Assembly (NCBI RefSeq): GCF_000344685.1
Contig: NW_006920428.1
Location: forward strand, 174,509 to 238,508
DNA length: 64,000 nt
Direction of reading: 5' to 3'
From: Gloeophyllum trabeum ATCC 11539
Lineage: Eukaryota; Basidiomycota; Agaricomycetes; Gloeophyllales; Gloeophyllaceae
The notes beneath the pieces are model-generated. The model ran no database searches. It was not told where the DNA came from and saw nothing but the letters and a program-made list of their open reading frames with translations. The position numbers and the translations under genes are program-made. This document shows, in pieces, positions 11,924 to 23,903 of this stretch; position 1 is the stretch's first letter, and each line of letters opens with the position of its first letter.

Positions 11924-14049
11924 TCAAGCATTACGTCGCTTGTTCAGCTTCAAAGGGACGTCTCTGACGCCAAAGGCCAGCCCCCTCATTCCCATCTGCA
12001 TTGTTCTCTCCTGCCACTGCGCTAGCGTTTCGCCGTCGGCCAACACCGGTTCAACCTTCCACTCGCGGAAGAAGAGGGCGAGGAACGTCACCGCCTCGAC
12101 CATGGCGAACTTCTTGCCAAGACAGATACGGTGTCCCATGCCGAAGAATGTGAGGTCCGAGTCGCACGAGTCGTACCACCTGGAGGGCATGAAACGCTCC
12201 GGGTCGGGGAAGAGTTGCGGGTTATGGTCTGTCGCATCCATGGTCAGCCAGGATATACGTATTTTCTGTCGGTACTTACGCATGCCTATCATGTCGACGA
12301 CAAGCCTGACACCAGCTTCCACTACGACAGGCTTGACGCCGTCCTCTTCCGGCAAGTTTAAGGTAATGACATCCGTCGTGTCCCTGGTCAGTAGAGCAGC
12401 ACTGGCTGCAATAACAAATTCATATCCGCTTCAACACGCAGCGCCAAGGTTGACTCACGGAACATCCGCACGGTCTCTTGGAAGCAAGCAAGAACCTTGT
12501 ACATGGCATCCACTTGTGCCGGGGTCTAGTGGTCCATGGTGAATAACGGGAGTTGGAACATAAAAGTATGGCTCACCGGAACCCGGTCATCTCCAAGAAC
12601 TTCGATAATGTGCGCAAATAAGATGTCCTGCTCTTCCGGGTGAAGAGCGAGCATGGCCAGAATTGCAGAAAGCGAATGACTGGTCGTTTCTGTCACAGTT
12701 ATATGGAAGGTCAGCATCTATCGGAAGCGCGTCGCAACTCACCATGTCCGGCAAACAAGAAAGTAAAAACGTTCCCAATCTAAGTGACGATGAGCTTTTT
12801 TTAAGCAGAAGTAGATCCGGGTGACTTACAAGCTCTTGATCGTCCAGTTTGTTCTTCTCGTTTGCGCTTCCACTCGCTGCTACCAGCTTGGTGAAGAGGT
12901 CTTGCCGAGTCTTAGACGCAACATCGTCGTGAGCAAACTCTTCTTTCCTTGTACGTATCAGGTCATCCATGAAAACTGAAAGTGTGGAGAAAGCCTTCTC
13001 CACGTCGTGCAACCTACGGGTATACTTTAACATCGTGTTCATGAAACAGCGGGAGAAGAACACTCACTTTCGTATAGGTAACTTGTAGGCCCACCTGGGC
13101 GTAGCGATTCGGACGATAGAGGATTTAGCTACAACGATGAGAGCCTCGTAGAACGTCATGCCATCGACTTTGGTGCTACCTTTCCAGGGGAAAGGGATAC
13201 CGAACCCGCATCGGGATATAACACCCAAAGTAAACTAAGGAAATATGTTACCCCCAGCCCCGAGAGTCCCAGGAGAACAAAGTCGATCGCACCTTCGACA
13301 TGTATCCGTTGATTGCGGTTATAGTGACCGTAGGAGATGTGCTCCAGTCCTCACACTCCATCATTTCATAATACAAGTTCGCTGTTTCCTGCATCACCAT
13401 GTTGTAGCTGGGTTCATATTAGATCGTGCCGTCACCCGAGAGAGGGGTATTGCACGCACGTATCTCCGTTGAAGGCGCTTCCTGCTACTCTTCGGTGCCG
13501 CTTGTGCATATCATGGTTGGATGATAGGACATTATCCCCCCAAATGCTGAAATGACGCTTAGTTGGTGATGGGAAAACCGCTCATGGCAGCCGTACCTGA
13601 GGATCTCATTTGCATGAGGGTCTTTCCAAATTTCCAGTCTTGGACTGAATATTTGCTTCGCAACCTCTACAGAGGAGGTATATATGGATGGCGGGCCGGA
13701 TAAGAAAGGTACACATGAAATAGTATGAGCCTGGAACTGTTGGTATGCTAGACACAAACACGTCAGTACGTGTGCAATGGAATGTCTGCGGGGGACGACG
13801 CACCACTCTTCCTCCACTCCCAGGGCCATAATAAGCCAGGGTTCCAAAATGTTGTTGGGAAGATGGCACCAGGAAATGCCATGGGTGCCAGGGCACATCG
13901 AAGGCCCGGCATATGGCTCACCCTCTGCAACAACATTGAGCGAGACTACGGCAGGCAGGAAGACGGCGCACCTTAAGGGCAGTGATGTAAGCGAGCACCC
14001 TGGAGATAGCGAAGAAAACCGAAACCACGACGAGGGCAGAAACAAACAT
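11924..14049 (-). CDS. Cytochrome P450 monooxygenase (P450-1 of a tandem array)
   Basis: Twelve exons (14049-13972, 13924-13804, 13747-13597, 13546-13460, 13407-13293, 13234-13068, 13013-12830, 12779-12743, 12689-12577, 12525-12459, 12405-12280, 12228-11924) close in frame to 516 aa. An N-terminal hydrophobic anchor (exon 1, 26 aa) places it on the ER membrane. I-helix motif LFAGHETTSHS carries the oxygen-activating AGxxT pattern. The K-helix ExxR is ETVR. The heme loop is FFGMGHRICLGKKF with Cys451 as the axial ligand. The ER anchor implies electrons come from a P450 reductase. Family assignment (CYP5150/CYP5144-like) is only a guess from the C-terminal style. It is the most diverged of the three: exons 4, 6, 7, 9 and 10 differ in length from its two neighbours. 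Confidence 0.92.
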
Positions 14050-15100
14050 GGCGGGCTACTGCACTCCTAGTACGCAACACTCAACCGTAGAGGACGAGGA
14101 GTCTAAGACGTTCCCAACTTCAATCTAACGACTTTATAAGTCCCACTAATACCAGGAGGTGAGCTCACGTACCTAGAGATGGAAGACGTATACATCTTCT
14201 TGCTTTGCTGTGCCAATCGGCACTATTCCTTTCGAAGAGACGCCACCAACATACCAGGAGTAGACATCCAACACCCATTGATTGAACACGAACAACGTTC
14301 AGAACAGACAGAGGTCGCAACTCCATGTCTACCCGCTGCATTTGTAGGTTGAGTAGCCATAAACGCAGACAACTCAAACTGAATGCAACGGTGTTTGATG
14401 AAGTCTGTATGCCGGAGATAGGCACGGCTCCCTGCAGCACGATCGACTCAGGAGTACTGCTAGCTGTGGGGAAGATAGAGTGAAGTCCTCGCGATCTGGA
14501 TGAGTCGTATAGAACTCCAACTTGCAATAGTCAATAGGACTACTTACCACGTAGGTCGACGTCGGATGGAAGAACGCCGATTTGGCATTGTGTGCGAGCG
14601 TTCGCCGGAAAATAGGTAATTCATCGCGGTGTGGAAGGAACGCGCGGCGCAAATCGCGGAAGCAGGTCGGTGCTTACGTTTCAACCATCCTGCGCCTATC
14701 AGTACCATTGAAATGAAGGCGCCAACTTTCCCAAAACAATATGTCTGAGGCCTGCCAAAGTCCGTCAGAGAATAATATCTTGGGGAGCTCTCAAAGTCCG
14801 ATAAAGATACTTCAGATAGCTCGAAAGATACCTTACTGGTGACCTGCGATGCAGCAGAGCTTAACGGACGCACACTAGCGGGGTGAAGACGAACTGGGAT
14901 AAGTTAGGTCCATCACCATTGTGTTGCCAAATAAGGCTTAAGAAGCGCGTCCTTTCGATGGGATAGCTGACAGTGGGCAATGTATTGCACCCGTCTAGAC
15001 AATCCAAATACCTAATCCGACCACTGTTCAAAGCAAAATCATATCGGAGAGCAATATGCATAACTGAAACTCAGTACCTGATACTAACACTGACAGCACC
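14050..15100. other. Intergenic between P450-1 and P450-2
   Basis: This holds the upstream region of P450-1 and the 3' flank of P450-2. The part at about 14915-15100 matches 18880-18992 in patches (for example GTTGCCAAATAAGGCT and GGTACCTGATACTAA-like words). That shows the 3' flank of P450-2 was duplicated together with that of P450-3. A minus-strand open frame at 14165-14527 has no recognisable domain and I do not call it. Confidence 0.5.
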
Positions 15101-17302
15101 TCACGCTTTCTCTCGCCTCGTTATCTTCAGGGGCACGTCGCGGAGCCCAAACGCCAATCCGACAAAGCCCGCCTGCAAGCACCGCTCCTTCCACGCCTCC
15201 ACGGTTTCCCCCTCCCTAAACAGCGGGTCTACCCTCCACTCGCGCAGGAAGAGGGCCAGGAAGCACGTCGCCTCGACCAGCGCGAACTTGCGCCCGAGGC
15301 ATGCGCGCGGGCCGATGCTGAAGAATGTCATGTCAGGTTCGCGCACGCCGTACCATCGTGACGGGTCGTAGCGCCCGGGGTCGGGGAAGAGGCGGGGGTT
15401 GTAGTCTACGTGCATTCCAATTGGGTTTGTTAAGGGAACGTGTCACTGATCAGTAGATGGGACGGAGACATACGCAGGCCGATGAAGTCGACCACAAGTC
15501 GGACACCGGGGGGTATGACGGCATTCCCACCTCCATCTTCTTGTGGTAGAGCAAGGGATATTGTCTCGTTTGTGTCCCTCGCGGCTATGGAGCCGGGCGC
15601 TGTACATGGTGCGGACTAAGTGACAAGGTAACTGGAAACCTCAGTTGCAAGAGCAACTTACGGAACATCCGAGCTGCTTCTTCGAAGCACGCTAAGACCA
15701 GGTCGAGTTCCCCGGACTCGACATCATCCAGGGTCTGCAATTATGTCGTTCAATGCATGGCCGCCGGCAATTATCAATCTGCGTACAGGCTGTCTGTCAC
15801 CGAGAACCTTATGGATGATATTAACCGCCTTGTCTTGCTCTTCTTGGTGAACAGACAGCAGTGCGAGCGTGGCTGCCAGTGTGTGCGCCGTTGTCTCTGG
15901 CCCGCGAATTATGATTCAGATAGCGCACTTTGAAAGTAGGAAGAGCATTACCGTGTCCAGCAAACATGAACGTGAAAGTGTTCCCGAACTGCGGAGAAAC
16001 ACATAGGTCTATACTGCCCGGAGCCAAAGGATGCGACCCACCAGCTCTCGATCTGACAGCCCATTCTTTCCCTCAGCCTCACTAGCCGCTACCAGCCGTG
16101 TCAGCAAGTCGTGGCTGGACCTTATATCCTTATCCTCCGTCTGAGAACTGAGCTCGGCTTGCTTAGCAGCAATGAACGTGCTCATGAACGTCGATACGGT
16201 CGCATACGCCTTGTCGATCTCATGGAGCCTACATAAAAAAGAGAATCGCTGTATATGGAACAACCCGCTAATGCAACCACACCTGGCTCACTCACTGCTT
16301 GATCGGCAAATAGTACAGCCAACGCGGGGCTGCGAGACGGATGATGGACTTCTCAGAAACTATGGTCAGTGCCTTCTCAAAGGACATCTCCTCGGAAGCG
16401 GCGGTGACACTGGACCAGGGGAAGGGGAGGCCGAAGCCGCATCGGGAGATGATACCTAGTGTGAACTGGAGCATATGCCATCGGAGCAATCCCACATAAT
16501 GGAGATAGGAAGACGTGCCTTGGATAAGTAGCGGTTGATGGAGTCCACCGTGACTTCGCCTGTCTGGGCCCATCCCTCGCTATCTACCATTTCTCGGTAG
16601 AGTTTGCCGGTCTCTTCGGCAACAAGGACGTACCTAGGAGGAAATGCGAGTCAGTCTATTGATAATCCGACAACTGCGATACACTTACCCAGCTCTGCTG
16701 AACGCAGGTCCGACGACTCGGCGATGGCGTTTGTACATGTCATAATCGGCCGAGACAACATTGTCTCCCCACAAATAGCTGTTCCCATGTATCGTCCATG
16801 ACACGGAAATGACATGAAGGGCAGCGGTTCACAAACGGACCTTAGGGCACCAGTCGAGTCCGGTGCTTTGTACACCTCCGGACGCCCGTTCAGGATCTGC
16901 TTCGCAACGTCAAGGGAAGACGTGTATATGTAGGGTATTCCACGTATGATAGAAATGCAGGAGATGGTTTGCGAGCGGTAGTGTCTATAAACTACCGGAT
17001 AGTTACACAGTCGTCGTAAGTCCTTCCACTGCTAACCGGGGTGTGCTTACCATTCCACCTCCACTCCCAAGGCCAGTCGAGTCCCGGATTCCACCAGCTG
17101 GTGGGGAGTAGCGCACCCCACAAGGATAGAGGCGCAAATGCGCATCGCAGGCCCGGGAGGTATGAGACTTTCTGTCTGGATGTTCGGACTGATGCTACCC
17201 GTCCCCGCAGCCTCCGCCACGCACCTTTAGTGAGGAGTAATAGTTGAATACACCCGCGGTCACCAGGATCGCCAGGCCTGCTGTCGCCAGAGAAAGCAGC
17301 AT
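15101..17302 (-). CDS. Cytochrome P450 monooxygenase (P450-2 of a tandem array)
   Basis: Twelve exons (17302-17225, 17171-17051, 16991-16841, 16778-16689, 16633-16519, 16465-16296, 16228-16042, 15988-15952, 15896-15787, 15734-15662, 15599-15474, 15405-15101) give 520 aa with all phases matching. An N-terminal anchor (MLLSLATAGLAILVTAG) is followed by a PGLRCAFAPLS segment. The I-helix AGHETTAH, K-helix EEAAR (ExxR) and heme loop FFSIGPRACLGRKF are complete. Intron 5 (16466-16518) uses a GC donor (AAG/GCACGT) where the neighbours use GT. Internal exons 2-11 have exactly the same lengths as in P450-3, so the two are recent duplicates. Likely an ER-bound hydroxylase of small hydrophobic molecules; substrate unknown. 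Confidence 0.92.
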
Positions 17303-18495
17303 GGTCGTGCTCGCCGTCTCGCTGTCTCGTACGTTGGGTGTGTATGGCACAAGCCTCGCGACTAGGCGTGTAAGTCTGGCTGGGAAGAATCTGAGGTCAT
17401 TTCACACAAGTCGCTATAATCACCGGATGTGTCCCGGAAGCATTTTTGCTTGCAGAGTGGCAGTCCATGGTCGCGGAGTATGTGCAAGCTGCCATAGAGC
17501 TCTATGCGAGCACCCGAAACAAGCAGAAAACAGACATAACATTGGCGGCACTATGTGAGCAAAGTGTAAGTCACGAAGTGCATCGTCCCAAGCGCTCTGC
17601 CAGTGATTGGCTTCTCGAACCAATATGGTAATCCTATCGATTAATTGAAAGATCCCCGACTCCCACGGTAGTTGGGAGGAGGGTTCGGGAAGAAATGGTC
17701 GCTCCACCATACAACTCGCTCTCGCCGTGAGAACCTCATGTAAGCAGCGGTCCCGACCGGACCGACGCCACTTTCGTTTCGACTTGAAGACAACTGCCCG
17801 CACACACCTAACGTGAACGATCAAGTGATGCAAGGGCATAGCATTCGATAAAAGGATGCATTCAAATAAGTGAGGCCAATAGATGAGACTAGTATCTCTG
17901 AGTGGGAACCGGTAACTTGAGGAAGCCCCTTTAAATACTGATGTAGATATAAAACAGGACTATATGAATACTGTGTATGTGTCTGTCAAGAGTGGCATTC
18001 CGCAGCTTGACCACACACTAGTACTGGAATACTTAATGGTTTCTGACTGGAGTCGGGGATTGGCGCTTGCGCCGCTACGATGGTCCCACAGAAGAGAGCT
18101 TAGTACATCTTACTTGATTTTACTGCTCAGTTCTCTCCTACGAATTCTCCACTCGGTTCTTTACAGAACATTTCCGCGTAGCAGGATGTCAGTAATAATA
18201 TTCTGCACGCATGAAGTCGACACTGAACGGACTTAGACTGTAATCGTCCTCAGGCTGACCACACGACCATTTCCGAGGAAGTTTATGTCTTGAGACCATC
18301 TCATCGGACTTCCAGTACCTTCTGGCTTCTGGTATTTTTTATGATTAATGTCGGCATTCTGCCGGACGTTCAAGGCTGATTTCATAGCGATCAGGTTCAA
18401 AATGTACCTCCCGGGCGGCTGGCATCGGTGGCGATTTAAATCTAAGCAACATCACCGCAAGTTAACCATAGCAAGCTGGAAGGCCTCCTTGATGA
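17303..18495. other. Upstream region of P450-2, no gene seen
   Basis: By comparison with the P450-3 copy, this is the divergent promoter region that once lay between P450-2 and a lyase gene. It is longer than the intact equivalent (21193-21921) and its open frames show no recognisable domain. Confidence 0.4.
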
Positions 18496-18730
18496 TTTGT
18501 CGTGGACTCTTTTGCTTAGTTGCTGCCGTCGATTGCTATCTTTGTTCTCGACGCTCTTTCAATTCCTATAGATGCACCGGCAATTGAATTACCACTGGTG
18601 TCAAGGTCTACTAATACAGGCTCGATTGGAACCTCGTTGCCTAGTTTTGCTCTCGATGACGCTCTTGTAGAGCCTGGTCGCAATGAGTCCCGTTCACGCA
18701 AGGCCTATGCGTCTTGGTCTGGACAGACTA
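18496..18730 (+). pseudogene. Truncated 5' relic of the PL14-like lyase gene
   Basis: This stretch aligns with the first about 230 bases of the intact lyase gene at 21922. Shared words include the signal-peptide end LSIPIDA, then PAIELP against PAIDLP, PSFALDD against PSFALED, and a SWSGQ against SCSGQ. The start ATG is gone and the copy stops matching near 18730, with no catalytic region. It sits between P450-2 and P450-3 in the same orientation as the intact gene. It is therefore a leftover of an earlier P450-plus-lyase duplication. Confidence 0.7.
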
Positions 18731-18753
18731 CGGGAGACGGAGAGACAGCGTAC

Positions 18754-18838
18754 CTTCAGGTCAACGTGATAAGCAACTACTCTAGGGAGCTCAAGGAAAG
18801 CAGAAGCCACGATCAGGGCGGAGTGCAGTACAGCCAGA
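18754..18838 (-). pseudogene. Relic first exon of a further P450 copy
   Basis: Read on the minus strand, this segment resembles exon 1 and the start of intron 1 of P450-1: the run SALIVASAF aligns to SALVVVSVF, RVVAY to RVLAY, then LK directly before a GTACGC donor, and similarity continues into the intron (CCGTAGTCT word shared). There is no in-frame ATG and no downstream exon; the sequence passes into the lyase relic near 18720-18730 at a shared GGACAGACTACGG-like word. It looks like what remains of a fourth P450 after a deletion. Short match, so moderate confidence only. Confidence 0.45.
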
Positions 18839-18992
18839 CTGTCACTGCAGACACAATGGCAGACGCTAGGTCAATCAAATATTGCGTTGCCAAATAAGGC
18901 TCGAGTTATAGAAGCTCGAACTAACTGACAGTAGGCAATATATGCGTAACTGAAAGTTGGTACCTGATACTAATACTATCACTGACAGCGCC

Positions 18993-21192
18993 TCATGCGC
19001 ACGCCTCCCCCCTCCTGGTTATCCTCAAGGGCACATCGCGGAGACCAAACGCTAACCCAACGAATCCTCCGTGCAAAAATCGTTCCTTCCACTTTTCCAC
19101 CGCCTCTCCTTGCCTAAACAGAGGATCCACCTTCCACTCGCGCAAGAAAAGGCAGAGAAACAGCGCCTCGACAATCGCAAATTTGCGCCCGAGACACGCG
19201 CGGGGCCCGATGCTGAAGAACGTCATGTCCGCTTCGCGCGCCCCGTACCACCGCGAGGGATCGTAACGCCATGGGTCGGCGAAGAGGCGCGGGTTGTAGT
19301 CTAGCACCAATCAGTTTGTTCAGGACAAACGTGGCACAGAACGGGATGAATGAGGAACCACGCACGCAGGCCGATGTAGTCAACTATGAGGCGCACGCCC
19401 GGGTGGATGACGGCGTGCCCGCCGCCGTCTTCTTCGGGTAGAGCGAGCGATATCGTCTGGTTTGTGTCCCGCGTAGCGATGGACCCCGGCGCTGCGGATA
19501 GCGGAGTGTGAGTATCACCGTGCCTGGAGTCCCTGTCGGGTGCCACTCACGGTACATGCGAGCTGCTTCTTCAAAGCAGGCCAATACCAGATCGAGTTCC
19601 CCTGACTCGACATCCTCGAGGGTCTGCGATCAAGTCAGTCAAGCGTGGAAGCCGCCCATATGAGCTATAGATCGGCTTACGGGCTGCCGGTCGCCTAGGA
19701 CCTTGCGGATGTGAGCTGCCGCCTTATCTTGCTCCTCTTGGTGAACAGATAGCAGCGCAAGCGTCGCAGACAAGGTGTGTGCCGTAGTCTCTGCATCACC
19801 CGAGAGTTGTAATGCTGAGGGCGCCTTCTAGTAGTGGAGCGAGCCTTACCATGGCCAGCAAACATAAAGGTGAAGGTGTTCCCGAACTGGGGAGAAGTAC
19901 GTTTAGCTCCTACTTCTCCACCCAAAGTACTTGACATACCAGCTCTCGATCTGACAACCCGTTCTTCCCCTCAGCCTGACTAGCCGCTACCAGCCTGGTG
20001 AGCAAATCCTGGTTAGCCCTCGTATCATTGCCGCCCGTCTGCGAACTGAGCTCCGCCTGCTTCGCAGCGATGAACGTGCTCATAAAGTTCGATATGGTAT
20101 TGTAGGCCTTCTCGACCTGCTGAAGCCTGGAACCATATCAAACAACTCTCGGCGAAGGCCATGCCAGGGCTACTCACTGCTTGATCGGCAGGTAATACAG
20201 CCAACGAGGGGCCGCTAGGCGGACGACGGCCTTCTCGGTGACGATGGTCAGCGCTTCCTCGAAAGACATCTCGTCGGAAGACTCAGTGGGGCTCGACCAG
20301 GGGAAGGGAAGGCCGAAGCCGCATCGAGAAATCATCCCCAAAGCAAACTGCAGCAAGGAAATGATCAAGTCGAGAAGATCGAAGGTGATAGCTCGGGTCG
20401 CATACCTTGGATAAGATGTGGTTGATGGAGTCGACGGCGATTTCGTCTGCCTGAAGCCATCCCTCGCTTTCGACCATTTCGCGGTAGAGTCTGCCTGTCT
20501 CCTCGGCGACGAGGACGTACCTCGCAGGAAGGGGAAGTCAGCCTTCCCATGACGCGGCTGTGAGCCGCCAGAGTACTTACCCAGCCCTGCTGAACGCGGA
20601 CCCGACGACTCGGCGGTGGCGCTTGTACATGTCGTGATCAGCGGAGACGACGTTGTCTCCCCACAGGAAACTGCTCGCACACGTCGCGAGTGGAACGAGG
20701 TCACAATTACTTCGAGAGAGCACACGCACAGTATAGCGCCAGTGGAATCCGGTGCTTTGTACACCTCCGGACGTACGTTCAGGATTTGCTTCGCCACCTC
20801 AAGGGAGGACGTGTATACATAGGGTATCCCACGGATGAACGGGACGCAAGAGATGGTTTGGGAGTGGTAGTGCTTGTAGGCTGGCGGGCAAATGTAAGTT
20901 CCCTGATCCTCAGCGGGTATGTGCATCCGCTCACTATCCCATCTCCACTCCCAGGGCCAATCAAGTCCCGGATTCCACCAGCTTGTGGGGAGCGCCGCAG
21001 CGCACATGGATAGAGGAGCGAACGCGCATCGTAATCCAGGCAGGTAGGACACTTTCTAGATGCGGACTCTTGTTCGACACGGGCTGCTCCCGGATTCTCG
21101 TGCTCCTCCACTCACCTTCAGCCCCGAATAGTATTTGAACAAACAGGCGGTCGCCAAACCGCCAGGCCCGCTGTCGCCAGAGAGAGCAGCAT
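18993..21192 (-). CDS. Cytochrome P450 (P450-3 of the array) with a one-base deletion in exon 1
   Basis: Exons 21192-21116, 21055-20935, 20880-20730, 20670-20581, 20520-20406, 20347-20178, 20126-19940, 19886-19850, 19790-19681, 19623-19551, 19491-19366 and 19300-18993 match P450-2 in length except the first (77 instead of 78 nt) and the last (308 instead of 305). The missing base in the membrane-anchor exon shifts the frame and brings an early TGA. Everything downstream is open: PGLRCAFAPLS, AGHETTAH, ExxR (EEAAR) and heme loop FFSIGPRACLGRKF. So either it is a very young pseudogene, or a soluble form starts internally, or the base is a sequencing error. All its introns, including the fifth, have GT-AG ends. 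Confidence 0.85.
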
Positions 21193-21921
21193 TGCGCTCG
21201 GTGAGGCTCGGTGAGGCTCGGCGTCTGGCTTCTCGTGCGTTCCGTATATATAACGCAGGCCTCGCGGCCGAGGGAGTAACCATGGCTGGGAATAACCCTG
21301 CGGTCATGTCATACTCATAGCCGCCGCCATCACGGGCTGGCAGTATCTGATAGCGCGTTCGCTTCCCCTGCGCGCAGCGTTGGGAAGAGAGCAGAAACAG
21401 AGCTCCGCGGGAAACAAACACAGCACTGCTAGCTCTGTGGGCGTGTTCGTCCGGGTTCAATGAGCAGGCTCTGATCGGCGGCTAATAATAGCTGTAGATG
21501 AACCCATGAATATCGGGTTGGCAGCTGCAGGCCTTTCAACTCTTTCACAAATTGTCTGCTTGGGTTAAAGTACCCCCCAGATGCCGAAGCGGATCTGGAT
21601 TAGCGTCTCAGGGTTTCTCTGCAACGAAAGCCAAACTGACTGGTGCTTCACTTCCTGCCTCATGGAACCATAGCATCTCATAGACTCAGACTGTAACGCT
21701 CTTCAGGTTTGTACGAAGACTGCAGACGTTCGGGTGTCTACGTTGGCTGGGTTTCTGCTGGCCGTACAGAAACATGCGCAGTTTGACAAGGTTCGGTGCT
21801 GGTATGATCGAGTCCGGACTGATGTCTTCCGGGCGGCTGACACTTCAGATGCTCTCAGCTGAGGCCACACGACCAGGATCCAATCCAGCATGTCCTAGGA
21901 TGTTTGCTTGATTCTTCTGTC
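21193..21921. promoter_or_regulatory. Divergent promoter region between P450-3 and the PL14-like lyase
   Basis: The two start codons point away from each other and are 729 bp apart, so this must hold both promoters. I see no clear TATA box or known operator. The arrangement may allow joint control of the two genes; that is inference. Confidence 0.4.
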
Positions 21922-23538
21922 ATGTCTTGGTCTGCTTTGTTTCTGCTGTCGTTCGCTATCGCCGCTCTTTCAATTCCTATCGACGCTGCTGGCAGCGCGC
22001 CGGCAATTGACTTGCCAATGCTGTCAAGTCCTACTACCACAGGATCGGCTCCACCTGCGGTGCCTAGTTTTGCTCTCGAAGATGTCCCGTTAATGCTTTC
22101 TCCTGTACCGCCTGGTCCTCAAGAATCCCGTTCGGTAGCGGCCTCTGCATCCTGCTCTGGACAGTCTTTTACGCCAACGCTGCCTACCCAGTCTCCTACT
22201 ACCTCTGGAAGTGCCTTTATTCCAACTACAACCTCAGAAAGTGTTCCTGCCGCGAGCACCGATACTGTCTCGACGACACCATCGACTTCTGCCATGTCGT
22301 ATGCCTCTCCCTCGTTGGCGCCTTCTTCAACCACTGCCAGTCTAAGCTCGTCTCCAACACCATCCGCTGCTCTGTATTCCTGGAATCCTCCTGCAAATAT
22401 AAGCGACCTAACACCTTTCAATATCACCTACTTCCCAAGCGGCCAAGACAACCTCCACATCGTCTCCCCCTCAAGCAACCAAACCAACAGCACCGGCGTC
22501 CTTTCCATCAGCTCCTTTACCAACCTGAACCTAACCGACGACGACAGCGCGCTCGAGCTCTTTTACCCCGCGCACTCCATCAACCCTGGGAATTCGCCGC
22601 AGGGAGGAGCGGAGTTCTACGCGCAGCCGCTGGATCTTTCGAATGCCTCTAGCGTGACGCTGGAGTACAGCGTGTTCTTCCCAGATGACTTCGACTGGGT
22701 GAAGGCGGGAAAGCTTCCCGGTATCTACGGCGGCCATACGGGCTGTTCTGGAGGCGACGATGCCGACGACTGTTTCAGTACCCGGCTCATGTGGCGTGAA
22801 GGCGGCCTTGGTGAACTGTATCTGGTAGGCTTCCCGGGAACCATCGCGAGCAGCGGACGATGCTAATGTGGGACTGCAGTATGCGCCGAGGGACAAGCAA
22901 GCAAAATCCGTCTGCGAGACCCCACCCCAGTCCGTATGTGACTCTGAGTATGGTCTGTCCATAGGGCGGGGTTCCTTCAACTTCACCAAGGGCAACTGGA
23001 CGCACGTTCGACAGACTGTAACCCTCAATACGCCTGGGATGCAGGACGGAGCTTTCGTCCTTGAAGTCAACGGGCAGCGGGCGATCAATGGCTCCGAGAT
23101 ATTCTATCGAGGCTTTCCCGGATCCGACAGTAATACAAAAGGCGGTAAACCACCCAGCGGATCCACCGATAGTAATGGAGGCCTCCTGGGGTCCTTGCTC
23201 GGCGGATTACGCAAGCGGGTGGAAGACAGCGTCTCTGCGGGGGAGTCGTGGCCTGATTTCATGGAATACTTATCTGACGATGTTCCGCTGGTCCTCGAGG
23301 ATGCTGGCGTCCAATCGGACCCGGGGTCACATGCTTCCGAGACGCAGAGCCACGATGCGGTGGGCTTCACGGGCTTGTTCTTCAGGTGTGTATTCGGTGA
23401 TCTATCCAGATGTATGGTGTGGCGCTCATTGTAGTATGGTAATACAGCACATTTTTTGGCGGCCATGAACCGGAGTATGCGACGCCGAAAGACCAATATA
23501 CGTGGTTCAAAGGCTTCAATCTTACAATTGATTCATAG
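21922..23538 (+). CDS. Secreted polysaccharide lyase family 14-like protein
   Basis: Exons 21922-22824, 22880-23385 and 23448-23538 give 499 aa. Residues 1-20 (MSWSALFLLSFAIAALSIPI) are a secretion signal. A Ser/Thr/Pro-rich linker of about 130 residues follows, then a beta-rich domain from about residue 155 with WNPP, SGQDNLHIV, KAGKLPGIYGG, CSGG and MWREGGLGELYLYAP. The C terminus has FFSTFFGGHEPEYATP and QYTWFKGF, separated from the main domain by a low-complexity insert. These blocks are those of fungal PL14 (alginate or glucuronan lyase-like) proteins, which cleave uronic-acid polysaccharides by beta-elimination outside the cell. The start chosen is the ATG directly before the signal peptide. 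Activity and substrate are inferred from family resemblance only. Confidence 0.82.
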
Positions 23539-23903
23539 TTTTGCTTGTAGAATATACATTACCACGTACTATCCCTGTATCTGATGAGTATTACGGTGAA
23601 ATAAAAGATCCCTCCCTATCTTGTATCTTGTGCAGGAGTACGTGAGCATACGCAAACGAGTCGAGTCGAGTCGGGCTTGAGAGCCACAATTGCGAGCCGG
23701 TATCCGGGGGACCTTGCCACCCTCTCACGCTTGTCCCTCTTGACACCCTCTCCTCGGTTGACAGCGAGCTTGGATTTGGAAGCCGTACCTTGCGCTCCCT
23801 GCTCAGAACTGCGACGTACCAAGACGACACTGGGTATTAGCTTGATTGCACTCGGATGGGACGCTGAAAGTGACAGCATTCACATTTATAACCCACTGTT
23901 GAA
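23539..23903. other. Intergenic between the lyase and ALG2
   Basis: Same-strand spacer of 365 bp holding the lyase 3' UTR and the ALG2 promoter. No distinct motif was recognised apart from a short CGAGTCGAGTCGAGTC repeat near 23659. Confidence 0.4.

Noticed and set aside
14165..14527. Minus-strand open frame of 120 codons upstream of P450-1
   Set aside because: It has no start context, no splice partner and no known motif.
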